A stretch of DNA of 64,000 nucleotides from NCBI RefSeq assembly GCF_020687685.1, contig NZ_JAJEWM010000001.1:1240001-1304000 (forward strand). Reading direction: 5' to 3'. Source of the DNA: Tessaracoccus sp. OS52. GTDB lineage: Bacteria > Actinomycetota > Actinomycetes > Propionibacteriales > Propionibacteriaceae. How positions within the stretch are numbered: the first letter of the stretch is position 1; each line of letters opens with the position of its first letter. Positions 8,357 to 16,393 of the stretch are shown one piece after another. The notes beneath the pieces were generated by a model, which ran no database searches, was not told where the DNA came from, and was given only the letters and a program-made list of their open reading frames with translations. Position numbers and translations under genes: made by a program.

Positions 8357-9886
8357 ATGCCGCAGCCGGCAACCATGCGCCCGCGCAACGTCCTGGTGAT
8401 CATGACCGACCAGCATCGCGTGGACACCATCGCCGCTCTGGTGGGCGACGGCGCCCGTGGCGTCCACACCCCCAACATCGACAGGCTCGCCTCCGAGGGG
8501 TTCGCGTTCACGCAGGCCATGACCCCCACTCCCATCTGCACGCCCGCCCGCACCAGCCTGCTGACGGGGGCTGCACCTTTTCGTCACAAGGTCCTCGCCA
8601 ACCACGAGTGGAACATCGGCTACCAGACCGAGCTCCCCACCACGAGCTGGACCTATACGCAGGCGCTGCGTGACGCGGGCTACAACGTCGGGCTCGTAGG
8701 CAAGTTCCACGTCGGTGAGCTGCACCCGCCGTCGGATTTCGGCATGGACGACGACTCCTTCGTGGGCGCGATCAACCCTGTGGCCGATCCCCGGTACACC
8801 GGGTGGCTGGAACTCAACGGTCACCCGCCGGTGCGGGTCACCGATCCCGTGCGCGGAGTCCTGCCCGGAAACCGGCCCGGTCACGTTCTGGCGGCGCGGC
8901 TCCAGCAGCCGGTCGAGGCCACCTTCGAGCGGTTCCTGACCGAGCTCGGGATCGAGAGGCTGCGGTCATACGCCGCAGACTGGGACCGGCATGAGCAGCC
9001 GTTCTGCCTGCACGTCCACTACTTCGGACCGCACCTGCCGTACTTCATCCCAGACGAGTTCTTCGACCTCATCGACCCCGACGACGTCGAGCTCCCCGCT
9101 TCATTCGACGAGACGTTCGAGGGCAAGCCTCCCGTTCAGCAGAACTACTCGACCTACTGGTCAGCTGACTCGTTCTCCCGTGACGAGTGGCGCCGCATCG
9201 TCGCCGTCTACCGGGGCTACGTGGCGCTCATCGACCAGGAGGTCGGGCTGCTCCTGGCTGAGTTGGAGCGTCTGGGGCTCGCCGAGGACACCAGCATCTT
9301 CTTCACCGCCGACCATGGCGAGTTCACCGGCGCACACCGGCTGAACGACAAGGGGCCGGCCGCCTACGACGACATCCTCAACATCCCCCTGCTCGCGCAC
9401 GTGCCCGGGATCTCGCACCACGGCCGCTCCGACGCGTTCGTATCTCTGCTTGACATCCCGGCCACCATCATGGAACTGGCCGGGCTCGATGCCGGGCAGG
9501 TGGTCGACGGGCGCTCGTTGCTACATCTAGCAGGGGAAGACGGGCAGGCAAACTGGCGCGAGGACATCGTGTGCGAGTTCCACGGCCACCACTTCCCGCT
9601 GCAGCAGCGGACGCTGATCACGAGGGACTACAAGCTCGTGGTCTCACCGGAATCCGTCAACGAGCTCTACGACCGCCGCAACGACCCCCACGAACTGGTC
9701 AACCGCTACGCAGATCCAGACTTCGACGACATTCGCAAGACCTTGGCGACCCGCCTGCACTCCATCCTCCAGGAGCGCGGCGACAAGGCGTTCGCAAACT
9801 GGATGCTGGCCGTCACGGACTTCGACGTCCCGATGACCGCGATCTCCCACTCCGACTACGACTCCGTCCCCGGGAACACCAACTGA
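8357..9886 (+). CDS. Type I sulfatase (formylglycine-dependent, arylsulfatase-like)
   Basis: This 509-residue member of the alkaline-phosphatase/sulfatase superfamily has the CxPxR signature CTPAR, whose Cys61 should be converted to formylglycine by a formylglycine-generating enzyme not present in this window. Metal-site motifs include MTDQHR near the N-terminus and TADHGEFTGAH. A GGAGAA ribosome binding site precedes the ATG. There is no signal peptide, so it probably desulfates an imported substrate in the cytoplasm, unlike the exported rhamnosidase next to it. It is followed after 15 bases by an aldo-keto reductase gene. The substrate cannot be deduced. Confidence 0.9.
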   Translation: MPQPATMRPRNVLVIMTDQHRVDTIAALVGDGARGVHTPNIDRLASEGFAFTQAMTPTPICTPARTSLLTGAAPFRHKVLANHEWNIGYQTELPTTSWTYTQALRDAGYNVGLVGKFHVGELHPPSDFGMDDDSFVGAINPVADPRYTGWLELNGHPPVRVTDPVRGVLPGNRPGHVLAARLQQPVEATFERFLTELGIERLRSYAADWDRHEQPFCLHVHYFGPHLPYFIPDEFFDLIDPDDVELPASFDETFEGKPPVQQNYSTYWSADSFSRDEWRRIVAVYRGYVALIDQEVGLLLAELERLGLAEDTSIFFTADHGEFTGAHRLNDKGPAAYDDILNIPLLAHVPGISHHGRSDAFVSLLDIPATIMELAGLDAGQVVDGRSLLHLAGEDGQANWREDIVCEFHGHHFPLQQRTLITRDYKLVVSPESVNELYDRRNDPHELVNRYADPDFDDIRKTLATRLHSILQERGDKAFANWMLAVTDFDVPMTAISHSDYDSVPGNTN

Positions 9887-9889
9887 CAT

Positions 9890-9895
9890 TAGGGT
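9890..9895 (+). promoter_or_regulatory. Candidate leaderless -10 box for the aldo-keto reductase gene
   Basis: TAGGGT ends 6 bases before the ATG at 9902, so transcription could start at or very near the start codon. The same bases overlap a weak ribosome-binding-like AGGGTGG, so the reading is ambiguous. Confidence 0.35.
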
Positions 9896-9901
9896 GGCAG
9901 C

Positions 9902-10762
9902 ATGACCGTTTCCGCTTCTGGATCATTCCGGCTCGCCGGGCAACTGGAGGTCACCCGCCTCGGCTTCGGCGCCATGCGCATCACCGGTCCCGGGATCTGG
10001 GGTCCCCCGGGGGACCACGACGAGGCGATCCGGGTACTCCGCCGCGCCGTCGAACTGGGCGTCGACTTCATCGACACCGCCGACTCCTACGGCCCGTTCG
10101 TATCCGAAGACCTCATCTTCGAAGCCCTGCACCGCGACGGTGGGTACGGGAATGTCACGATCGCGACCAAAGGCGCCCACACGCGCCACGGCCCGAACAT
10201 CTGGGCCCAGGTGGGACGGCCCGAGTACCTGCGGCAATGCGTGCTCATGTCGCTGCGCCGGCTGGGGCTCGAACAGATCCCGCTGTGGCAGCTGCACAGG
10301 ATCGACCCGCAGGTGCCCCGCGAGGAACAGTTCGGTGCCATGAAGGAGTTCGTCGACGAAGGCCTCGTTCGCCTCGTGGGCCTCTCGCAGGTGAGCGTCG
10401 AGGAGATCGTCGCGGCCCAGGAGGCTGGCCTGCAAGTGGCCTCGGTCCAGAACAGATACAACCTGGTGGACCGCTCCAGCGAGGACGTCCTGGACTTCTG
10501 CGAACGCGAGGGCATCGGCTTCATCCCATGGGCGCCGATCGACGCTGGCCGCCTCGCTGACCAGGGCGGCCCCGTCGACGACGTCGTCAGGGCCCACAGC
10601 GGCGCGACGCCGGCCCAGGTCGCCCTGGCCTGGTTGCTGCGTCGCTCCCCCGTGATGCTGCCCATCCCCGGAACCAGCAAGGTGGCACACCTCGAGGCCA
10701 ACCTCGCCGCCGCAGATCTGGAGCTGACCGACGACGAGGTGGCTGCCCTGACCGCAGCCTGA
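9902..10762 (+). CDS. Aldo/keto reductase
   Basis: This 286-residue NADP(H)-dependent TIM-barrel oxidoreductase carries the AKR tetrad: Asp58 and Tyr63 in DTADSYG, Lys90 in ATKG and His132 in LHRIDP. The C-terminal [15 protein letters not shown] segment matches the cofactor-binding region of the family. It reduces carbonyls or oxidises sugars in the cytoplasm; the true substrate is unknown. It lies directly downstream of the sulfatase and may handle a sugar released by that enzyme (inference). Confidence 0.9.
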   Translation: MTVSASGSFRLAGQLEVTRLGFGAMRITGPGIWGPPGDHDEAIRVLRRAVELGVDFIDTADSYGPFVSEDLIFEALHRDGGYGNVTIATKGAHTRHGPNIWAQVGRPEYLRQCVLMSLRRLGLEQIPLWQLHRIDPQVPREEQFGAMKEFVDEGLVRLVGLSQVSVEEIVAAQEAGLQVASVQNRYNLVDRSSEDVLDFCEREGIGFIPWAPIDAGRLADQGGPVDDVVRAHSGATPAQVALAWLLRRSPVMLPIPGTSKVAHLEANLAAADLELTDDEVAALTAA

Positions 10763-10800
10763 ATCCGGGGCAGATACGGGTCGCGGGTTGTCATGCGCAC

Positions 10801-10842
10801 CCTAGACTCTACAAACATTCGACACGACCCTAGACAAACATT
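10801..10842 (+). repeat. Two imperfect direct repeats upstream of a small secreted-protein gene
   Basis: CCTAGAC plus ACAAACATT occurs at 10801-10819 (with TCT between the two parts) and again as CCTAGACAAACATT at 10829-10842. The start-to-start spacing is 28 bases. The second copy overlaps the candidate -35 box of the downstream gene, as an operator would. Confidence 0.45.
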
Positions 10843-10859
10843 GCACAGCAACGTAGTGT
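10831..10859 (+). promoter_or_regulatory. Candidate promoter of the small secreted-protein gene
   Basis: TAGACA at 10831-10836 and TAGTGT at 10854-10859 are separated by 17 bases and lie about 45 bases before the ATG at 10905. The -35 box is inside the second direct repeat. Confidence 0.4.
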
Positions 10860-10904
10860 CATGCCATCGCCCGCGCCGCGGGCACTAAGCCAAAGGGGTC
10901 ATCA

Positions 10905-11126
10905 ATGAAGAAGTTCCTGATAGGCACAGCCATCGGTCTCGTCGCCTTCGCCGGAGCTGCGCCAGCAGCCCAGGCAACCGAAAGTCACCATCGGGGGTAC
11001 GGCGTCATCGTCCAGGACTGCCTCGACAAGTCCGTGGGTGCGGCGATCAAGGCCGGTAAGGCAGCCCATGAGGGCGCAAGGATGACGGCGAAGACGATCG
11101 CCGAGTCCCCTCACTGCGCCAGCTGA
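10905..11126 (+). CDS. Small secreted protein of unknown function
   Basis: This 73-residue product starts MKKFLIGTAIG, has a hydrophobic core and an AxA-type cleavage site (AAQA, about residue 24), and so should be exported. The mature part is about 49 residues, His-rich at its start (ESHHRGYG), and has two cysteines (QDCLDK and SPHCAS) that could form a disulfide. An AAAGGGG ribosome binding site precedes the ATG and a clear terminator follows, so it is a single-gene transcription unit. I do not recognise a family. Confidence 0.7.
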   Translation: MKKFLIGTAIGLVAFAGAAPAAQATESHHRGYGVIVQDCLDKSVGAAIKAGKAAHEGARMTAKTIAESPHCAS

Positions 11127-11158
11127 TATCCCAAGACGCCAGGCGCCCGCCCGGCGGC

Positions 11159-11204
11159 CGAAAGCCTCCGTGGCTCTCACGCAAAGGAGACCCGGGGGCT
11201 TTCG
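11159..11204 (+). terminator. Rho-independent-like terminator after the small secreted-protein gene
   Basis: CGAAAGCCTCCG at 11159-11170 pairs with CGGGGGCTTTCG at 11193-11204 (12 pairs, one a G-T wobble) around a 22-base loop. There is no long T-run, as is common in high-GC actinobacteria. Confidence 0.6.
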
Positions 11205-11379
11205 TCACGCATGGCGATCATCGGGATCGTCATCATCCAGAGCCTTTCGATGCTTCAGGTGTGGCCGACCATGCTGGAAGGTCTCGGCATGATTGACACG
11301 ACCTGCCATCACGTCGTCTTCACCGTCAGGCACGGGAGCCAGTGGCTCCAGAGTTAGCCTCTGACAAGGCCTTTTGCGG

Positions 11380-11453
<74 letters not shown>

Positions 11454-11588
11454 CCGTCGTCGTGAGACAACCCGCACAGCTTAGCGAGTTCTTGCCGAAT
11501 TGGCACATCGACAGGGGGCCGCCCATGGACCCGGTCGGCGGCGGGGTCCGGGCTCGCCCGCACCGGGAATCGCACACCTGTCTCATTC

Positions 11589-11610
11589 TGTCAGTGGTCC
11601 CGAATAGTGT
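11589..11610 (+). promoter_or_regulatory. Upstream motif and leaderless -10 box of the intact DUF222/HNH gene
   Basis: TGTCAGTGGT at 11589-11598 is followed 6 bases later by TAGTGT at 11605-11610 and, 7 bases after that, by the ATG at 11618. There is no Shine-Dalgarno sequence. The same decamer sits at the same distance before the decayed copy at 59733. Confidence 0.45.
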
Positions 11611-11617
11611 GTGTGGC

Positions 11618-12937
11618 ATGGAGCACATCGCACGGACGCTCGCCGAGGACCTCAAGGAGGCAGCTCGGTTGTCGCGCCTCGCCGAGGCACGCAAGGTCAT
11701 CGTCCTGGCTGCGCTGGCGGACACCTATGGGGTCGGCTTCGACGACGTCCTCCCGGTCCTGGCTGAACGCAGGCTGCGCGTCGGCCTGGATGGCCCGACG
11801 GTCTCGGAGTTCCTCTGTCTGGAGGTGGCGGGCCTCCTCGGCTGCACCCCCACCGCCGCAGCGGGCAGGATCGCTGACGCGGTTAACCTCAAGCACCGCC
11901 ACCCCACGCTCTTCCACGCGTTGACAGACCTGCAGATCGACGCGGACCGCGCCTGCCGAGCTGCGGCGAAGTGCTCGGACCTGCCGGGGGACGTCGCGGA
12001 GCGGGTCACCTCAGAGTGGTTGCGCACCCAGCACCGCCTCAGTTGGACTGCCGCCTTCAACCTACTGGCAAGGCTCATCATCGATGCGGACCCGGAGGTG
12101 GCCGCTGAGAAGGAACGCCAGTCGCGCGAGCACCTCGGCATCCATGTGTGGGGGCATCACAACGGCACCATGAACATCAAGGGCCGTCTCGGCACGCTGG
12201 ACGCACGCTACGTCGATGCAGCCGTCACCCGGATTGCCGAGATCCTCCGCGAAGCCAGTCCGGATGCAACTCGTGACGCTCTCCGGGCCCGGGCTCTCGG
12301 GATTCTGGCCAATCCTGCATATGCCCTCGCACTGCTACAGGGCGCAGCACAACCCGCTCTGCCGGGTGAGGCACCTCAAGCCGCGGACCGGCGTGGGAAC
12401 CCCCATGCCTGTCTCGGGCACCTGTGTGGCCGCATCACGGTCCCGCTGAGCAAGCTGCGCCCCAGGCTCGGCATGGCTGTTCATGTGAACATCGACGCTC
12501 TGGGGGAAGCAAAGGGTTCGGCCCGTGTTGAGGGCGCGGGTCACCTCGCCGTCGGGTCCTTGGCCGACATGCTCCAAGGAGCAGAGGTGGTCCTGCAACC
12601 GGTCATCGATCTCAACGAATTGCCCGCCGAGGACAGTTACGTGCCGTCGACGCGGCTGCGCATGGCACTGGGGCTGTCGCTGCCTCAGGAACTGTTCCCC
12701 TTCTCCAACCGCAGCCAACGAGGGCTGGACGTGGACCACACGGTCCCGTATCGGCCCGGCGGCGGGGGCCAGACGCGGCTCGGCAACCTGGCCCCACTGA
12801 GCAGACGCGCCCATCGCGCGAAGACCGCCGGGATCTGGAAGGTGAAACAGCCCCGCGCCGGGATTCTTGAATGGACCAGTCCACTCGGTTTCCGCTACGA
12901 GGTCAGCGCGCACCACGGCACACGAAGACGGGATTAG
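11618..12937 (+). CDS. DUF222 / HNH endonuclease domain protein (13E12-repeat family)
   Basis: This 439-residue protein has the actinobacterial DUF222 region (AVNLKHRHP, then LGTLDARYVDAAV) followed by a C-terminal HNH nuclease motif: DVDHT at about 371-375 with later Asn and His in RLGNLAPLSRRAHRAKT. The reading frame is open from 11411 through the tRNA, but the ATG at 11618 is chosen because family homology starts there and a -10 box lies 7 bases upstream. This repeated family is often treated as mobile or selfish; the target DNA is not known. A second, deleted copy lies near 59.7 kb. Confidence 0.85.
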   Translation: MEHIARTLAEDLKEAARLSRLAEARKVIVLAALADTYGVGFDDVLPVLAERRLRVGLDGPTVSEFLCLEVAGLLGCTPTAAAGRIADAVNLKHRHPTLFHALTDLQIDADRACRAAAKCSDLPGDVAERVTSEWLRTQHRLSWTAAFNLLARLIIDADPEVAAEKERQSREHLGIHVWGHHNGTMNIKGRLGTLDARYVDAAVTRIAEILREASPDATRDALRARALGILANPAYALALLQGAAQPALPGEAPQAADRRGNPHACLGHLCGRITVPLSKLRPRLGMAVHVNIDALGEAKGSARVEGAGHLAVGSLADMLQGAEVVLQPVIDLNELPAEDSYVPSTRLRMALGLSLPQELFPFSNRSQRGLDVDHTVPYRPGGGGQTRLGNLAPLSRRAHRAKTAGIWKVKQPRAGILEWTSPLGFRYEVSAHHGTRRRD

Positions 12938-12949
12938 CAGACCGAGGAC

Positions 12950-14290
12950 CTACTTGCGGTCCTTGTGCTTCTCGCGGGCGCGCACCTCGATGTGGATCGG
13001 GGACCCGGAGAACCCGAACTCCTCGCGGAGCCTGCGCTCGACGAAGCGCACGTAGCCCGGGTCCAGCAGACCGCTGGTGAACAGCACGAAGGTCGGCGGG
13101 CAGTTCTGCGCCTGGGTCCCGAAGAGCACCCTCGGCTGCTTGCCACCGCGGACGGGGTGCGGGTGCGAGGCTGCGATGCGCCCCAGGAAGGCGTTGAGCT
13201 TGCCCGTGGAGATCCGCGTCTCCCAGCCCTCGGCAGCCTCCTCGATCGCCTTGCTGAGCTTGTCGACGTTGCGGCCGGTGAGGGCGGAGATGTTGACCTT
13301 CGGCGCCCAGGTGAACCCCACCATGTCCCGCTCGATCTCACGGTCCAGGTAGCGACGGCGTTCCTCGTCGGTCAGGTCCCACTTGTTGAACGCCACCACC
13401 AGCGCCCGCCCGGTCTCCTCCACGTTGGTGAGGATGCGCAGGTCCTGCTCGGTCAGCGGCTCCGACGCGTCGATGACGGCGACGCAGACCTGCGCCCGCT
13501 CGATCGCCGTCTGGGTGCGCAACGAGGCGTAGAACTCGTGTCCGGAGGCCTCCTTGATCCGACGACGAATACCGGCGGTATCGATGAAGTTGTAGATCCG
13601 GCCCCCGACCTCGACGATCTCGTCAACGGGGTCGACCGTGGTGCCGGAGATATCGGAGACCACCACCCGCTGCTGGGCCGCGATCTTGTTCAGCAGCGAC
13701 GACTTTCCCACGTTCGGCTTGCCGACGATGGCCACCCGGCGGGGGCCGGCCTCGTCCACGAACCGCTCCTTGGGAGCCTCGGGGAGGGCGTCCAGCAGGG
13801 CGTCGAGCAGGTCTCCCGAGCCGCGGCCGTGCATCGCCGAGACCGGGTACGGCTCCCCCAGCCCCAGGTTCCACATGGTCGCGGCCATTGCCTCGTGACG
13901 CTGGTCGTCGACCTTGTTGGCCGCCAGGATGACGGGCTTCTTCGACTGGCGCAGGATCCGCACGACAGCCTCGTCCTCGTCGAGGGTCCCGACGGTGGCG
14001 TCGACCACGAACAGGACTGCATCGGCGAGGGAGATGGCCAGTTCGGCCTGCTCGGCGATCTGCTGGGACATGCCGCGTGCATCGGACATCCAGCCGCCGG
14101 TGTCCACCAGGACGAACTCGCGGCCGTTCCAGTTGGCGTCGTAGGAAACGCGGTCGCGCGTCACGCCGGGAACGTCCTGCACGACAGCCTCGCGACGGCC
14201 GAGGATGCGGTTGACGAGGGACGACTTGCCCACGTTGGGCCTGCCGACCACGGCCACCACGGGCTTGATCGGTGTTTGTTCTTCGCTCAC
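12950..14290 (-). CDS. der: Ribosome biogenesis GTPase Der
   Basis: This 446-residue protein has two tandem GTPase domains with P-loops GRPNVGKSS at 16-24 and GKPNVGKSS at about 190-198, matching DTGG and DTAG switch motifs, and a C-terminal KH-like domain ending in lysine-rich residues. It is an essential factor for late 50S assembly. The start is a GTG. In many actinobacteria der follows cmk directly; here an inward-facing ABC-F gene and a NIF3-like gene separate them. Confidence 0.97.
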   Translation of the reverse strand: MSEEQTPIKPVVAVVGRPNVGKSSLVNRILGRREAVVQDVPGVTRDRVSYDANWNGREFVLVDTGGWMSDARGMSQQIAEQAELAISLADAVLFVVDATVGTLDEDEAVVRILRQSKKPVILAANKVDDQRHEAMAATMWNLGLGEPYPVSAMHGRGSGDLLDALLDALPEAPKERFVDEAGPRRVAIVGKPNVGKSSLLNKIAAQQRVVVSDISGTTVDPVDEIVEVGGRIYNFIDTAGIRRRIKEASGHEFYASLRTQTAIERAQVCVAVIDASEPLTEQDLRILTNVEETGRALVVAFNKWDLTDEERRRYLDREIERDMVGFTWAPKVNISALTGRNVDKLSKAIEEAAEGWETRISTGKLNAFLGRIAASHPHPVRGGKQPRVLFGTQAQNCPPTFVLFTSGLLDPGYVRFVERRLREEFGFSGSPIHIEVRAREKHKDRK

Positions 14291-14458
14291 TGCGCTCCTC
14301 GTGCTCTTGGCATCAGCCCATCCTATCGGTTAATGTATTTGCGCTTCTGTCCCCGACGATTGGAAATTCCGTGGAGTCCTGGTCGCACCGCTGACCCGCG
14401 CTGCACCGTTCGAGCATGTCCGCTCCGGTCCGGCGCACGCCAACCGACCAGGAGACCC

Positions 14459-16060
14459 ATGCCCACGCCGCAATCCATCGTCCTTTCCGACGTCAGCTTC
14501 GGCTTCGATCCCCTCGACGCACCCCTGCTCCAGGGCCTGAGCGCCACCATCCCGCCTGGCCGCACGGGCGTCGTCGGCCGCAACGGAACCGGCAAGACCA
14601 CGCTGCTGCGACTGATCTCAGGAGAGCTGCCTCCCACCTCCGGTGACTTGCTGGTCCCCGGCGAAGTGGCCCATGTCCGCCAGGACCTGTTCCAGCGCCC
14701 TGAGATCACCGTCGCCCAGCTGCTGGGCATCGACGACACCTTGTCGGCCCTGCGCGCCATCGAGGCGGGCAGCCTCGCGCAGCAGAACTTCGACGCGGTG
14801 GCCGACCACTGGGACGTCGAGTCCCGCGCGGTCGCACTGCTGGCGAAACGCCTGCCCAGCCTCCAACCCGACGGCGTCCTCGACCGCCCCGCAGGGTCGC
14901 TCTCGGGGGGCGAACTCATGCTGGTGGCAATGTGCGGGCTCGAGCTGTCGGGTGCACCCATTTCCGTCCTGGACGAACCGACGAACAACCTCGACGCCCG
15001 GTCCCGCGAGGCGCTCTACGCGGCCGTCAAGGATTGGAAGGGGACACTCCTCGTGGTCAGCCACGACGTCGCCCTGCTGAACCTCATGGACGCCATTCTG
15101 GAAATCCACGACGGCGGCCTGAGGGTGTTTGGCGGCAACTACGACGACTACACCCAGCGGCTGGATGCCGAGCAGGCGGCCGCCGAGCAAGCTGTGAGAG
15201 CCGCCGAGCAGAAGGTACGCGCGGAGAGTCGCGAACGCGACCACATCCAGACGGCGATGGCCAGACGCAAGCAGAAGAGCAAGAAGGACTTCCTCAACAA
15301 GCGGGCTCCGCGAATAGTGATGAATGCCTGGGGACAGAAGTCCGAGAAGGTCCGCGCGGCGGAGATGCACAAGGCTGCGGCGAAGGTGGCAGAGGCGCAG
15401 TCGGCGCTCGGTGCGGCGGAGGAACGGATCCGCGACGACAGCTCCATCAGGGTGGAGATCGTGGACCCGGGCGTCGCAGCTGGTCGGCTGTTGGCCGAGC
15501 TCGCCGGGACCGACCGGACCGTCCACGTCACCGGCGGCCTGCGGCTGGCCCTGATCGGGAACAACGGCGTGGGGAAGACAGCGCTGCTGAGGACGATGCT
15601 CCACCCCGACGCACCAAGCCAGCTACCCGCGCGCGGGAGGCTTCTGACCACGCGTTTCGGGTACCTCGACCAGACCCTCGCCCTCGACGGAGCAGCCTCG
15701 GCACTCCAGGTGGTGCAAGCGGCAGCCCCCCGCCGGCAGCCACAGGAGATCCGCGGCGGGCTCGCGCGATTCCTGCTGCGTGGCGACATCGTCGAGCGAC
15801 CAGTGGGGTCGCTCTCGGGCGGCGAGCGGTTCCGGGTGGCGTTCGCTCGGCTGCTGCTGGCAGATCCCCCGCCGGAGTTGCTGATCCTCGACGAGCCGAC
15901 CAACAACCTCGATCTCGACAGCGTGGAGCAGCTCATCCAGGGATTGCGCAGCTACCGTGGCGCCCTGCTCGTGGTCAGCCACGACCAGCACCTGCTCGAC
16001 CGGCTGGAACTCGACGAGGTGGTGGAGCTGGGGCCCGACGGGACGCTGACGGTGCCCTGA
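14459..16060 (+). CDS. ABC-F family ATP-binding protein
   Basis: This 533-residue soluble protein has two ABC ATPase domains and no membrane segments. The Walker A motifs are GRNGTGKTT (40-48) and GNNGVGKTA (367-375). There are two LSGGE signatures and two LDEPTNNLD Walker B/D-loop segments. Between the domains is a charged linker (about 230-330) rich in Lys, Arg and Glu, as expected for the ribosome-contacting arm. ABC-F proteins act at the ribosomal E site, either in translation control or in antibiotic resistance; which one cannot be told here. An AGGAG precedes the ATG. A longer upstream open frame is antisense to der and is not real. Confidence 0.92.
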   Translation: MPTPQSIVLSDVSFGFDPLDAPLLQGLSATIPPGRTGVVGRNGTGKTTLLRLISGELPPTSGDLLVPGEVAHVRQDLFQRPEITVAQLLGIDDTLSALRAIEAGSLAQQNFDAVADHWDVESRAVALLAKRLPSLQPDGVLDRPAGSLSGGELMLVAMCGLELSGAPISVLDEPTNNLDARSREALYAAVKDWKGTLLVVSHDVALLNLMDAILEIHDGGLRVFGGNYDDYTQRLDAEQAAAEQAVRAAEQKVRAESRERDHIQTAMARRKQKSKKDFLNKRAPRIVMNAWGQKSEKVRAAEMHKAAAKVAEAQSALGAAEERIRDDSSIRVEIVDPGVAAGRLLAELAGTDRTVHVTGGLRLALIGNNGVGKTALLRTMLHPDAPSQLPARGRLLTTRFGYLDQTLALDGAASALQVVQAAAPRRQPQEIRGGLARFLLRGDIVERPVGSLSGGERFRVAFARLLLADPPPELLILDEPTNNLDLDSVEQLIQGLRSYRGALLVVSHDQHLLDRLELDEVVELGPDGTLTVP

Positions 16061-16063
16061 CGG

Positions 16064-16384
16064 TCAGTCGGCGGCATGGTTCTCAAGCACGTGGAAGGCC
16101 GGCTCCTCGTAGGGATGCGCCTCGCGCAGCACGGCGACGACGCGATCGCGCAGGTCACGGGGGAAGGTGAGCTCCACCCGGTTCTCCTCCACGTACTCCA
16201 GCTCCCCCACGTGTCCCACTGTGGGGTCGGCGCCCTCCAGCGGCCGAAACTGCCCGCGGCCGGGAGAGACGAAGGCGCACTCGTCGTAGTTGCCGACCCG
16301 GCCTGCCCCGACGGCGAACAACGCCGCGAGCACGCCGTCGGTGTCCGCCACCGGAACGTAGAAAACGAGGACGTCGAGGGTCAT
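16064..16384 (-). CDS. NIF3/YqfO-like (PII/CutA-like fold) small protein
   Basis: The 106-residue product resembles the inserted PII/CutA-like domain of YqfO/NIF3 proteins, with LVFYVPVADTDGVLAALF near the start, GNYDECAF, and HPYEEPAFHV near the end. Stand-alone versions are common, and their function is not settled; metal or nucleotide binding has been suggested for the fold. It lies 9 bases downstream of the tyrA-cmk gene on the same strand and converges with the ABC-F gene, the stops 3 bases apart. Confidence 0.75.
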   Translation of the reverse strand: MTLDVLVFYVPVADTDGVLAALFAVGAGRVGNYDECAFVSPGRGQFRPLEGADPTVGHVGELEYVEENRVELTFPRDLRDRVVAVLREAHPYEEPAFHVLENHAAD

Positions 16385-16393
16385 GGGGTGAGC

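Noticed and set aside
11211-11357. 48-codon plus-strand open frame after the small secreted-protein terminator
   Set aside because: No ribosome binding site, no promoter and no recognisable family; it could be chance.
12965-14458. N-terminal extension of the ABC-F reading frame (open from 12965)
   Set aside because: It is antisense to der and has no homology; the ABC-F product clearly starts at the ATG at 14459 with AGGAG upstream.
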